A program made the position numbers and the translations under genes. The notes under the pieces were generated by a model. It did not search any database, was not told the DNA's origin, and was given only the letters and a program-made list of their open reading frames with translations. Of a stretch of 44,199 nucleotides of DNA, positions 17,037 through 24,988 are shown in pieces; position 1 is the stretch's first letter, and every line of letters starts with the position of its first letter. This stretch comes from an uncultured Mediterranea sp. (GTDB lineage Bacteria; Bacteroidota; Bacteroidia; Bacteroidales; Bacteroidaceae): positions 1 to 44,199 of the forward strand of contig CAMGIP010000004.1 of the NCBI GenBank assembly GCA_946056155.1, read 5' to 3'.

Positions 17037-18050
17037 ATGACTAAACGACCCAAAATATGGATTACCGGAGCCAGCGGATTCATCGGAAGTTTTCTGGTGG
17101 AAGAAGCGGTGAAGCGCGGATTCGACACCTGGGCAGGCGTGAGGGCATCAAGCAACAGGGCCTACCTGAAGGATGAACGGATCCACTTCCTCTGTGTGGA
17201 TATGGGCAACCGGGAACGATTGAAAAGCCAGCTGGAGGAACATTACCGGCAAGAGGGATACTTTGACTATGTGGTCCATTGTGCCGGAGTGACCAAGTGC
17301 AACCATCCCGAGGATTTTGAACGGGTGAACTACGAGCAGACGCGACAACTGTTTGAGGTGCTCAAAGAGACCGGCTCCATGCCCAAACAGCTCATCTTCA
17401 TCAGCACGCTGAGCGTCTTCGGACCTATCCATGAGCAGGACTACCGCCCCATCTGCGAAGGGGACACACCCCAGCCCAATACGGCCTACGGAAAGAGCAA
17501 GCGTAAGGCGGAGGAGTATCTGGAGCAGAGCGATATGCCCTACGTCATCTTCCGACCCACCGGCGTCTATGGCCCCCGAGAGAAGGACTACTTCCTCATG
17601 GCCCAGTCCATCCGCAATCATGTGGATTTTGCCGCAGGTTTCCGCCGGCAGGACCTGACGTTTGTCTATGTCAAGGATGTGGTGCAGGCGGTATTCCTCG
17701 CTATCGAGAAGGGGGTGACCCGCCGGGCCTACTTCCTTTCCGACGGAGCGGTTTATCCCAGCCGGACCTTCAGCGACCTGATTGCCGCCGAATTGGGTCA
17801 CCCCTTCGTCATCCGCTTCAAGAGTCCGCTCTGGCTGCTGAAGCTCATCTCCTATACAGCCGGCTGGATTGCCGGCCAAAGGGGAAAGGCCAGCACCCTC
17901 AATCCCGATAAATACAGAATCATGAAACAACGCAACTGGCGCTGCGACATCACACCTACGGTGGAGGAGCTGGGCTATCAGCCCCAATTTCCGCTGGAAC
18001 GGGGAGTGAAGGAGACCGTTGCCTGGTATAAGGAAGAAAAATGGCTATAG
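17037..18050 (+). CDS. NAD(P)-dependent epimerase/dehydratase-family reductase (ceramide-reductase-like candidate)
   Basis: 337 residues, extended short-chain dehydrogenase. The NAD(P)-binding TGASGFIG (10-17) sits at the very N-terminus. FISTLSVFG supplies the active-site Ser/Thr region, and Y151-G-K-S-K155 is the catalytic YxxxK. FRPTGVYGPRE follows. It resembles 3-beta-HSD-like and NDP-sugar epimerases. A Bacteroides ceramide reductase (CerR) belongs to this same group, and the overlapping downstream gene is an Aur1/PAP2-like lipid transferase, so a lipid substrate is my preferred inference. A nucleotide-sugar role remains possible. The stop codon overlaps the next start by 10 bases, showing translational coupling. 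Confidence 0.85.
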   Translation: MTKRPKIWITGASGFIGSFLVEEAVKRGFDTWAGVRASSNRAYLKDERIHFLCVDMGNRERLKSQLEEHYRQEGYFDYVVHCAGVTKCNHPEDFERVNYEQTRQLFEVLKETGSMPKQLIFISTLSVFGPIHEQDYRPICEGDTPQPNTAYGKSKRKAEEYLEQSDMPYVIFRPTGVYGPREKDYFLMAQSIRNHVDFAAGFRRQDLTFVYVKDVVQAVFLAIEKGVTRRAYFLSDGAVYPSRTFSDLIAAELGHPFVIRFKSPLWLLKLISYTAGWIAGQRGKASTLNPDKYRIMKQRNWRCDITPTVEELGYQPQFPLERGVKETVAWYKEEKWL

Positions 18051-19057
18051 ATTTATCACATATAGATATACTGAAAAAGACGGATGCCGGCAAGGGACTC
18101 TTTGCCGTGGAGAGGATTTCGCTCATCTATAATCTGGTGACCTCCATCATCATCCTTTGTCTCTACTCGTCAATGGACCACCCTGGACAGATGCTGATTG
18201 ACCGCGCCTGTCTGGCCCTACTCACCTTTGTACTGATGTACCTCTACCGGCTGGCGCCCTGTAAACTGACCGCCTTTGTGCGGGTGGTGATACAGATGTC
18301 GCTCCTCTCCTACTGGTACCCCGACACGTACGAATTCAACCGGGTCTTCCCCAATCTGGACCATCTCTTTGCCTCGGCCGAGCAATGGCTCTTCAATAGT
18401 CAGCCGGCGGTCTGGTTCTCGCTCCGTTTCCCCCAGATGTGGGTAAGCGAGCCACTCAACATGGGCTATTTCTTCTACTACCCCATGATGCTGATAGTGG
18501 TACTCTGGTACTTCCTCAATCGGTACGACCTGTTTGAGAAGGTGTCGTTCGTCATCGTGTGTGGCTTCTTTGTCTATTACCTATTCTATATATTCGTGCC
18601 GGTGGCAGGTCCTCAATTCTATTTCCCCGCGATTGGGATGGACAAGGTGATGCAGGGCATCTTCCCCTCGGTGGGCGACTATTTCCACCACCATCAGGAG
18701 CTGCTCCCCGGTCCGGGCTATCAGCATGGCTTCTTCTACAGCCTGGTGGAGGGTTCGCAGCAGGTGGGCGAGCGTCCCACGGCCGCCTTCCCCTCATCGC
18801 ACGTGGGAATGAGCACCATCATGATGATCATGGCCTGGCGCGGCAGCAGGCGGCTCTTCCTCTTCCTGTTCCCCTTCTACCTGCTCCTTTGCGGAGCTAC
18901 GGTCTATATCCAGGCCCACTACCTGATTGATGCCTTGGCCGGTTTCGTCTCTGCCTTCGCCATCTACTGGGTGGTGTCTCACCTCTATAGGCGGTGGTTC
19001 GCCACGGAGCCATCGCCCGCATCCCGAGAATACTACTATCGGTTTGAAAGGAAATAA
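18041..19057 (+). CDS. PAP2/Aur1-like multi-pass membrane protein, candidate phospholipid-to-ceramide head-group transferase
   Basis: 338 residues with about six to eight hydrophobic segments. The active-site pattern is FPSSHVGMS (His254) and AHYLIDALAG (His293, Asp297). This His/His/Asp triad is the one of PAP2-superfamily enzymes. The canonical PAP2 phosphatase motifs KxxxxxxRP and SRxxxxxH are not present, unlike the true PAP2 protein at 41015-41632. The layout is closer to Aur1 (inositol phosphorylceramide synthase) and sphingomyelin-synthase-like transferases. It would act in the inner membrane on lipid substrates. The start codon lies inside the end of the upstream reductase gene. Substrate and direction of transfer are inferred, not seen. 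Confidence 0.75.
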   Translation: MAIDLSHIDILKKTDAGKGLFAVERISLIYNLVTSIIILCLYSSMDHPGQMLIDRACLALLTFVLMYLYRLAPCKLTAFVRVVIQMSLLSYWYPDTYEFNRVFPNLDHLFASAEQWLFNSQPAVWFSLRFPQMWVSEPLNMGYFFYYPMMLIVVLWYFLNRYDLFEKVSFVIVCGFFVYYLFYIFVPVAGPQFYFPAIGMDKVMQGIFPSVGDYFHHHQELLPGPGYQHGFFYSLVEGSQQVGERPTAAFPSSHVGMSTIMMIMAWRGSRRLFLFLFPFYLLLCGATVYIQAHYLIDALAGFVSAFAIYWVVSHLYRRWFATEPSPASREYYYRFERK

Positions 19058-19068
19058 TTTTCCCCTAA

Positions 19069-19135
19069 CAATTCATTCATATCTCCCCAGGCAATCCATT
19101 CATACCTCACCGAGGATTCATTCATATTTCACCGG
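19069..19135. repeat. Three tandem ~23-bp repeats between convergent genes
   Basis: Units at 19069-19091, 19092-19115 and 19116-19135 share CAAT(T/C)CATTCATA followed by a C-rich (C/A)CC-GG end. They start 11 bases after the Aur1-like gene stop and end 59 bases before the dus stop. No obvious hairpin terminator accompanies them. Confidence 0.75.
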
Positions 19136-19194
19136 AAAGTATGCTCTTATGGTCTCAGAGATGCAAGAGGTATGCACCCTTGACTTCGACTGTA

Positions 19195-20193
19195 TCAACC
19201 ATTGGCGGTGAGCCTTTTATCTCCCAAATGGAGGGAATCGAAAATTCGGAAGAGCTCCTCCTTGGTTTCAGCTCGAAGCATGGCAATACGCGTCTCACGG
19301 AAGTTGGGAATGCCTTTGAAGAGCGGACTGGCGGCTAGATGACGGCGCACATGGAGGATGCCGCGACGCTCATCCAAGAGATTGACGCTGTCTTCCACCT
19401 CCTGGCGCAACACGTTCAGCCGCCACTCGGCACTCAACGGGGGAAGCTCTTCGCCCGTCTTCAAATAATGCTTCACCTCTTTGAAGACCCAAGGACGACC
19501 GAAACTGGCACGGCCTATCATGATGGCATCTACCCCATAGCGGTCGAAACATTCGCGTGCACGCTGGGGCGTGGTGATATCCCCATTGCCGATGATGGGG
19601 ATGTGGATGCGGGGATTGTTCTTCACCTCACCTATCAGGGTCCAGTCGGCCTCGCCGGTGTACATTTGCGAGCGGGTACGTCCGTGGATGGTCAACGCCT
19701 GAATGCCGCAGTCCTGCAACTGTTCGGCCAAATCCACGATAATCTTGTGGCTCTCATCCCATCCCAAACGGGTCTTGACCGTGACCGGAATCTTCACGGC
19801 ATCTACCACGGCACGGCTTATCTCCAGCATCAAGGGGACGTTCTGCAACATACCGGCTCCGGCACCCTTGCCGGCCACCCGCTTTACCGGGCAACCGAAG
19901 TTGATGTCCAATATATCGGGCTGGGCCTGCTCCACAATACGTGCCGCCTCTACCATAGTAGCCGTATCACGGCCATAGATCTGTATGGCCACGGGACGCT
20001 CCTCGGGACTGATACGCAACTTCTGTTCCGTCTTGCTGACCGAACGGATGAGGGCGTCGGCCGATACAAACTCGGTATAGACCATATCAGCTCCGAACCG
20101 CTTGCACATCAGGCGAAAAGCGGGGTCAGTCACATCTTCCATCGGTGCCAGCAGCACCGCCTCGTGGGGTAATTCCACAGCTCCTATCTTCAT
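19195..20193 (-). CDS. dusB: tRNA-dihydrouridine synthase
   Basis: 332 residues from the ATG at 20193 (MKIGAVELPH). An in-frame upstream extension to 20337 would cross the promoter and is not used. It is an FMN-dependent TIM barrel reducing uridines in the tRNA D-loop. Visible are LLAPMEDVTDPAFR (FMN-binding start), DINFGCPVKRVAGKGAGAGML with the catalytic Cys101, TIHGRTRSQMYTG, and GNGDITTP plus GRASFGRPWVF (phosphate binding). Length and motifs fit the DusB clade, though the exact position specificity is not readable. It is monocistronic and divergent from the U32 gene. Confidence 0.94.
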   Translation of the reverse strand: MKIGAVELPHEAVLLAPMEDVTDPAFRLMCKRFGADMVYTEFVSADALIRSVSKTEQKLRISPEERPVAIQIYGRDTATMVEAARIVEQAQPDILDINFGCPVKRVAGKGAGAGMLQNVPLMLEISRAVVDAVKIPVTVKTRLGWDESHKIIVDLAEQLQDCGIQALTIHGRTRSQMYTGEADWTLIGEVKNNPRIHIPIIGNGDITTPQRARECFDRYGVDAIMIGRASFGRPWVFKEVKHYLKTGEELPPLSAEWRLNVLRQEVEDSVNLLDERRGILHVRRHLAASPLFKGIPNFRETRIAMLRAETKEELFRIFDSLHLGDKRLTANG

Positions 20194-20236
20194 GCTTCTT
20201 GCTATTATTCGTTTAGGGTTCTTCGTTTTGGGGCTG

Positions 20237-20244
20237 CAAAAATA
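20237..20244 (-). promoter_or_regulatory. -7 element TATTTTTG for dusB (minus strand)
   Basis: The minus strand reads TATTTTTG, an exact TAnnTTTG, 43 bases upstream of the dusB ATG. No good -33 element was found. Confidence 0.5.
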
Positions 20245-20277
20245 CAAAATTTGCCCCTGATAATTCACCTCAACTGC

Positions 20278-20307
20278 TTGCCATTTGATTTTTTCCTTGT
20301 ATTTTTG
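20278..20307 (+). promoter_or_regulatory. Promoter of the U32 gene (TTG-N19-TATTTTTG)
   Basis: TTG at 20278-20280, a 19-base spacer and TATTTTTG at 20300-20307 make a full Bacteroidetes promoter. The ATG at 20325 is only 17 bases past the -7 box, so the leader is very short. Confidence 0.7.
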
Positions 20308-20324
20308 CAAAAAAAGATGATACG

Positions 20325-21623
20325 ATGAATCCAACAAGCCCTACAAATCCTACGGCACATGATATAAAGGAGTTTGAAATTATGGCTCCGGTGGGAAGCC
20401 GTGAATCCTTGGCTGCTGCCATCCAGGCAGGAGCGGACAGCATCTATTTCGGCATCGAGAACCTCAACATGAGAGCTCGGTCGGCCAACACCTTCAGCAT
20501 CAATGACCTGAAGGAGATAGCCCAGACCTGCAACGAGCATGGCATGAAGAGCTACCTGACCGTGAATACCATCATTTACGACAACGATCTCCCCTTGATG
20601 CGCACCATCATCGATGCGGCCAAGGAGGCGGGTATATCAGCTGTCATCGCAGCTGATGTGGCGGTAATGAGCTATGCCCGGCAGATAGGTCAGGAGGTAC
20701 ACCTGAGCACGCAACTGAATATCAGCAATGTGGAGGCGCTCCGCTTCTATGCACAGTTTGCGGATGTGGTGGTGCTGGCTCGCGAGCTGAACTTGGAGCA
20801 GGTGGCAGAGATTCATCGTCACATCTGCGAAGAGCGTATCTGCGGCCCTTCAGGGGCTCCTATCCGTATTGAGATGTTCTGCCACGGGGCTCTCTGCATG
20901 GCGGTCAGTGGCAAGTGCTACCTCTCCCTACATCAGATGAACCACTCGGCCAACCGGGGGGCTTGCATGCAGGTGTGCCGACGCGCCTACGTGGTGCGTG
21001 ACAAGGAGACGGATGCCGAACTGGAGGTGGACAACCAATATATCATGTCGCCCAAGGACCTGAAGACCATCCATTTCATGAACAAGATGATGGATGCAGG
21101 GGTACGGGTATTCAAGATTGAGGGACGTGCCCGCGGTCCTGAGTATGTACGTACCGTAGTGGAGTGCTACAAGGAGGCGGTGCAGGCCTATGTGGAGGGG
21201 ACGTTCAGCGACGAAAAGGTGGAGGAGTGGAACCAACGGTTAGCTACGGTCTTCAACCGCGGCTTCTGGGATGGCTACTACCTGGGACAACGGTTGGGCG
21301 AATGGACGAAGAACTATGGTTCGGCTGCCACGGAGCGGAAGATCTATGTGGGTCGCGGCATACGCTACTTCTCCAACTTAGGGGTAGCGGAATTCTTAGT
21401 GGAAGCGGCCGAAATCAGCGTGGGCGACAAACTGCTCATTACCGGTCCGACTACGGGAGCCGAGTTTGTCACCCTGGAGGAGGCACGGGTAGATCTCAAA
21501 CCGGTGGAGACGGTACACAAAGGGGAACATTTCTCGATGAAATCGGTCAAAATTCGCCCAAGCGACAAGCTCTACAAGCTAGTCTCTACCGAGGAACTGA
21601 AACGGTTCAAGGGACTGGAATAA
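20325..21623 (+). CDS. U32-family protein (TrhP/YegQ-like tRNA hydroxylation factor)
   Basis: 432 residues. The N-terminal TIM-like barrel starts at EIMAPVGSRESLAAAIQAGADSIYFG. The full U32 signature is at residues 183-201: E183, F185, G188, C191, G196, C198, S201. Further cysteines C214 and C218 may join an iron-sulfur site. Family members once annotated as collagenase-like peptidases include TrhP (5-hydroxyuridine at tRNA wobble position 34) and RlhA (23S rRNA C2501). Length and the FCHGALC motif favour the TrhP type. It is cytoplasmic and heads a plus-strand run (U32, Dabb, thioesterase, DprA). Confidence 0.9.
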   Translation: MNPTSPTNPTAHDIKEFEIMAPVGSRESLAAAIQAGADSIYFGIENLNMRARSANTFSINDLKEIAQTCNEHGMKSYLTVNTIIYDNDLPLMRTIIDAAKEAGISAVIAADVAVMSYARQIGQEVHLSTQLNISNVEALRFYAQFADVVVLARELNLEQVAEIHRHICEERICGPSGAPIRIEMFCHGALCMAVSGKCYLSLHQMNHSANRGACMQVCRRAYVVRDKETDAELEVDNQYIMSPKDLKTIHFMNKMMDAGVRVFKIEGRARGPEYVRTVVECYKEAVQAYVEGTFSDEKVEEWNQRLATVFNRGFWDGYYLGQRLGEWTKNYGSAATERKIYVGRGIRYFSNLGVAEFLVEAAEISVGDKLLITGPTTGAEFVTLEEARVDLKPVETVHKGEHFSMKSVKIRPSDKLYKLVSTEELKRFKGLE

Positions 21624-21693
21624 GCCGAAGGAACAAGAGCCAAGCAACCAAATTGTAAATGGACAAAGCCTGTCAACTAAAGATTTATAGTAT

Positions 21694-21996
21694 ATGCTGA
21701 AACACGTAGTCATGTGGCGCTTCAAAGAGGGTGCCGAAGGAAAAACCAAACAGGAACATGCAGCCTGGATGAAACAACATCTGGAGCAGTTAGTGGGAAG
21801 AATCCCTGAAATACGCGCCATGGAGGTGGGTATCAACGTCAACGGAAGCGAAACGGCCTATGATGCAGTACTCATCTCGCTCTTTGATGATGCCGAGAGC
21901 CTGAAAAGATACAAGGTACGCCCCGAACATCAGGCCATCAGCAACTACTGCAAAGGGGTAAGGGAGAGCCGTACGGTAGTGGATTTTGAGGTGTAG
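21694..21996 (+). CDS. Dabb (stress-responsive A/B barrel) domain protein
   Basis: A 100-residue single-domain protein: the start MLKHVVMWRFKEGA and the later SLKRYKVRPEHQAI fit the Dabb ferredoxin-like barrel that dimerises. Members are small cytoplasmic proteins, some with cyclase or hydrolase activity and many of unknown function. It lies 70 bases after the U32 gene on the same strand with no terminator between. No specific role can be assigned. Confidence 0.88.
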   Translation: MLKHVVMWRFKEGAEGKTKQEHAAWMKQHLEQLVGRIPEIRAMEVGINVNGSETAYDAVLISLFDDAESLKRYKVRPEHQAISNYCKGVRESRTVVDFEV

Positions 21997-22089
21997 GAAC
22001 CTGTTGAGATTTTGCATTTCAAAGGTTCTACGATGAGACTTGCTGTCAACGCGAACAATCTTTAATCAATCAAACTTAGCAGTCTAACG

Positions 22090-22494
22090 ATGGAAAAATA
22101 TATTCATGAGCTGACCCTGAAGGTTCGCGACTATGAATGCGACATCCAGGGTATTGTCAACAATGCCAACTATCAGCACTATTTGGAACATGCGCGGCAC
22201 GAGTTCCTGCTCTCTACAGGTACCAGCTTTGCCAAGTTGCATGAAGAGGGGGTAGATCCGGTGGTGGCCCGCATCAGCATGGCCTTCAAGACTCCGCTGA
22301 AGAGCGGCGATGAGTTTGTCTGCCGGCTGGCCTTGAAGAAGGAGGGCATCCGCTACATCTTTATACAAGACATTTTCCGCAAAGCAGACGATAAATTGGT
22401 GCTCAAAGGGGTGGTGGAGGCTGTTCCTACCGTCAACGGCCGATTGGCCCGTAGCGAGGCCTTGGATGAATTGCTGGCTCCATTTGTCGGCTAA
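22090..22494 (+). CDS. Acyl-CoA thioesterase, hotdog fold (YbgC/FadM/4HBT type)
   Basis: 134 residues. DYECDIQGIVNNANYQHYLEHAR is the 4-hydroxybenzoyl-CoA thioesterase-type signature, with an Asp at the active site and the N-terminus of the central hotdog helix. The length is typical for a single hotdog domain. It would hydrolyse acyl-CoA or acyl-ACP thioesters in the cytoplasm; the substrate is unknown. It is same-strand with its neighbours. A GTCAAC-rich repeat cluster fills the 184-base gap downstream. Confidence 0.9.
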   Translation: MEKYIHELTLKVRDYECDIQGIVNNANYQHYLEHARHEFLLSTGTSFAKLHEEGVDPVVARISMAFKTPLKSGDEFVCRLALKKEGIRYIFIQDIFRKADDKLVLKGVVEAVPTVNGRLARSEALDELLAPFVG

Positions 22495-22518
22495 ATGGAC
22501 AGTCGGCAGAGTGGGCAA

Positions 22519-22665
22519 GAACTCAACCGAGCCAACTCCTCGACCGAAAAGTTAACTCGTAATCTGTCAACCGAAAAGTCAACACATTAACTAAGCAAAA
22601 GGAGTTACCTGCTGAAAAAACAGCTTCTCAATCCGTCAACTCGTTAACTTGCTGGCTTGTCAACT
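22519..22665. repeat. Clustered GTCAACT/GTTAACT-type repeats upstream of dprA
   Basis: This gap contains repeated variants of GTCAAC, GTTAACT and CCGAAAAGT(T/C)AAC, for example near 22539-22557, 22565-22585 and 22635-22665. Spacing is irregular, ~20-30 bases. It is not coding in any frame and shows no strong hairpin. It is related in core sequence to the repeats at 13626-13700 and 27041-27140. Confidence 0.6.
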
Positions 22666-22678
22666 ATTATAATAGGAT

Positions 22679-23812
22679 ATGCAAAAGTCAAATACCATTC
22701 AGATGTTCCCGGAAGAACAGATTTACAGTATCGCTCTCTCGCTATGCGATGGGATTGGTCACGTGGGTGCCAAGCGGTTGGTGGACGCCATGGGTAGTGC
22801 CACCGACGTATTCGCCCGTCGTCAGGAGATTGCCTCCTTGGTTCCAGAGATACGTGCCTCGCAGATTGAGGCACTCAACAACGTGAAGCTCGTCCATCGC
22901 GCCAAGGAGGAACTGGTATTTGCCCGTCAGCATGGCATCCGCTGTCTCACCCTCACCGATGAAGCCTACCCCTCCCGGCTCAGGGAGTGTGACGATGCAC
23001 CTGTGGTTCTCTTCTTCAAGGGAGAAGCCGACCTCAACAAGCTCCGGGTAGTGGCTATGGTAGGTACACGCAACATCACAGAGTATGGAAAAGACTTCTG
23101 CACGAAGTTTGTTCGGGAACTGGAAGCACTGTGTCCTGATGTTTTGATTGTCAGCGGATTGGCCTATGGAGTAGATATCCACAGCCATCGGGAAGCGATG
23201 AACAACCGACTTTGTACCGTGGCCGTACTGGCCCACGGCCTGGACCGCATCTATCCCTATGTCCATCGTCACGAGGCTGAGCAGATGCAGGAGAACGGAG
23301 GTCTGCTGACCGAATTTCTGACCGACACCAATCCCGACCGACAGAACTTTGTGCAACGCAACCGCATCGTGGCGGGAATGAGCGATGCCGTAGTGGTGGT
23401 GGAGTCGGCAGCCAAGGGGGGCTCGCTCATCACCGCAGGACTGGCCAACGACTACAACCGCGAATGTTTTGCCGTACCAGGACGCATCAACGACCCCTAT
23501 TCCATCGGCTGCAACCAACTGATTATCCAGAACAAGGCTACCCTACTGCAAAGTGCCGAGGAGCTGGTGAAGGCTATGGGATGGAAGGAGACCAGACAAA
23601 AGCCCAAGCATGTGCAACGGGATCTGTTCCCTGACTTTACCGAAGAGGAGGAGAAGGTGGTCAACCTCCTTGCCCAAAGGGGAGATTTGAACATCAATAC
23701 GCTAGTGGTCAGTAGCGGCATACCTATCAACCGGATGAGCAATCTGCTCTTTGAACTGGAAATTAAGGGAGTGATACGTCTATTGGCAGGTGGTTCCTAC
23801 CACCTGATGTAG
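22679..23812 (+). CDS. dprA: DNA-processing protein DprA
   Basis: 377 residues. The N-terminal helix-hairpin-helix/SAM-like region (ALSLCDGIGHVGAKRLVDAMG) is followed by the Rossmann-like domain with VAMVGTRNITEYGKDF, VSGLAYGVDIHSHREA, AVLAHGLDRIYP, RNRIVAGMSDAVVVVESAAKGGSLITA and FAVPGR. A C-terminal winged helix (~310-377) ends the protein. DprA binds incoming single-stranded DNA and loads RecA in natural transformation. Bacteroidetes keep it widely even without known competence. The ATG at 22679 follows the repeat-filled gap. Confidence 0.96.
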   Translation: MQKSNTIQMFPEEQIYSIALSLCDGIGHVGAKRLVDAMGSATDVFARRQEIASLVPEIRASQIEALNNVKLVHRAKEELVFARQHGIRCLTLTDEAYPSRLRECDDAPVVLFFKGEADLNKLRVVAMVGTRNITEYGKDFCTKFVRELEALCPDVLIVSGLAYGVDIHSHREAMNNRLCTVAVLAHGLDRIYPYVHRHEAEQMQENGGLLTEFLTDTNPDRQNFVQRNRIVAGMSDAVVVVESAAKGGSLITAGLANDYNRECFAVPGRINDPYSIGCNQLIIQNKATLLQSAEELVKAMGWKETRQKPKHVQRDLFPDFTEEEEKVVNLLAQRGDLNINTLVVSSGIPINRMSNLLFELEIKGVIRLLAGGSYHLM

Positions 23813-23816
23813 CAAA

Positions 23817-23834
23817 ATACCACATCTGTGGTAT
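23817..23834. promoter_or_regulatory. 18-bp palindrome upstream of cysK, candidate operator
   Basis: ATACCACA-TC-TGTGGTAT is a perfect 8-bp inverted repeat with a 2-base centre. It begins 5 bases after the dprA stop. Its right arm ends 23 bases before the cysK -7 box, where the -33 contact would lie. No T tract follows, which argues against a terminator. Confidence 0.4.
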
Positions 23835-23856
23835 GGTACACCTTACGGAAACAGAC

Positions 23857-23864
23857 TACTTTTG
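23857..23864 (+). promoter_or_regulatory. -7 element TACTTTTG upstream of cysK
   Basis: An exact TAnnTTTG match 45 bases before the cysK ATG (23909). It implies that cysK has its own promoter despite being only ~100 bases from dprA. Confidence 0.55.
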
Positions 23865-23908
23865 TCGCAGAAAATAAGACAACAAAGAACAATAAAAAAT
23901 ATACGATT

Positions 23909-24856
23909 ATGACAAAAGTAGCACGTAGCCTTACCGAACTGGTGGGCAACACTCCCCTGTTGGAGGTGAACAATTTTGCAAAGAAGAATGAACTGAAGGC
24001 TCGCATCTTGGTCAAGATGGAGTATTTCAACCCGGCTGGAAGCGTGAAGGACCGTGTGGCATTGGCCATGATTGAGGATGCTGAGAAGCGGGGCATACTC
24101 AAACCGGGAGCTACGCTGATAGAACCAACCAGCGGAAACACAGGGGTGGGGCTGGCCTTTGTAGCCGCAGCCAAAGGGTATCACCTCATCCTCACCATGC
24201 CCGACACCATGAGTATCGAACGCCGCACGCTACTTCAAGCATTGGGTGCCGAACTGGTGCTGACCAACGGCGCACAGGGCATGAAGGGCGCCATTGCCAA
24301 GGCCGAGGAACTGCATCAGGCTACCCCGGGATCTATCATCCCGCAACAGTTTGAGAATCCGGCCAATCCGGCTATCCACCGCCGTACGACAGGAGAGGAA
24401 ATCTGGCGCGACACCGAAGGTAATGTGGATATCTTCGTAGCTGGTGTGGGCACGGGAGGTACGGTAAGTGGTACGGGTGAAGCTCTCAAGGCTCACAATC
24501 CTGCCGTCAAGGTGGTGGCTGTAGAACCGAGCGACTCGCCGGTACTGGAGGGTGGAAAGCCCGGCCCGCACAAGATTCAAGGTATAGGTGCCGGATTCGT
24601 TCCCAAGAACTACAACGCGGAGGTTATCGATGAAATTATTGCCATTGAGGGCGACGAGGCTATCAAGACCAGTCGCGAGCTGGCCCGTACCGAGGGGGTA
24701 CTGGTGGGCATCTCTTCTGGCGCCTCTCTCGCTGCTGCCGTGAAACTGGCTCAACGCCCGGAGAACGAGGGCAAGACCATCGTGGCTCTGCTGCCTGACA
24801 CAGGCGAACGCTACCTCTCTACCCTGCTCTATGCCTTTGAACAGTATCCGTTGTAA
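23909..24856 (+). CDS. cysK: Cysteine synthase (O-acetylserine sulfhydrylase)
   Basis: 315 residues from the ATG at 23909 (MTKVARSLTELVGNTPLL). Upstream in-frame codons lie before the promoter and are rejected. It is a PLP enzyme with the Lys in NPAGSVKDR, the substrate loop PTSGNTGVG, the phosphate-binding glycine loop GVGTGGTVSGTGEAL, and ISSGASLAAA. It forms L-cysteine from O-acetylserine and sulfide in the cytoplasm. It is probably transcribed alone, ending at the bidirectional terminator at 24938-24988. The palindrome at 23817-23834 may control it. Confidence 0.97.
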   Translation: MTKVARSLTELVGNTPLLEVNNFAKKNELKARILVKMEYFNPAGSVKDRVALAMIEDAEKRGILKPGATLIEPTSGNTGVGLAFVAAAKGYHLILTMPDTMSIERRTLLQALGAELVLTNGAQGMKGAIAKAEELHQATPGSIIPQQFENPANPAIHRRTTGEEIWRDTEGNVDIFVAGVGTGGTVSGTGEALKAHNPAVKVVAVEPSDSPVLEGGKPGPHKIQGIGAGFVPKNYNAEVIDEIIAIEGDEAIKTSRELARTEGVLVGISSGASLAAAVKLAQRPENEGKTIVALLPDTGERYLSTLLYAFEQYPL

Positions 24857-24937
24857 CCATGGAGCTGACTGATCCTTCTTCAGTCAACCAGCAATCAAGA
24901 TAAAGAGAGAATTTTGGCTAGCACTTTGCTATCATCT

Positions 24938-24988
24938 GAGCTGATTTCCAGTCGGCAGTCTCAAAAGAGAGCCGATAGGAATCAGCTC
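24938..24988. terminator. Bidirectional terminator between cysK and the ABC transporter gene
   Basis: Nine outer base pairs (24938-24946 with 24980-24988) and an inner GTCGGC/GCCGAT-type stem enclose a short AGTCTCAAAAGAGA loop. The right arm overlaps the minus-strand ABC gene's last codons (stop at 24982-24984). Flanking T runs are weak, so efficiency is uncertain. Confidence 0.55.

Noticed and set aside
18927..19211. 94-codon frame covering the end of the Aur1-like gene and the tandem repeats
   Set aside because: It is out of frame with the real gene. The apparent 8-residue peptide repeat only reflects the 24-bp DNA repeat.
19195..20337. Longer dusB start at 20337
   Set aside because: The extra 48 residues are not family-like and the region contains the promoters of dusB and of the divergent U32 gene.
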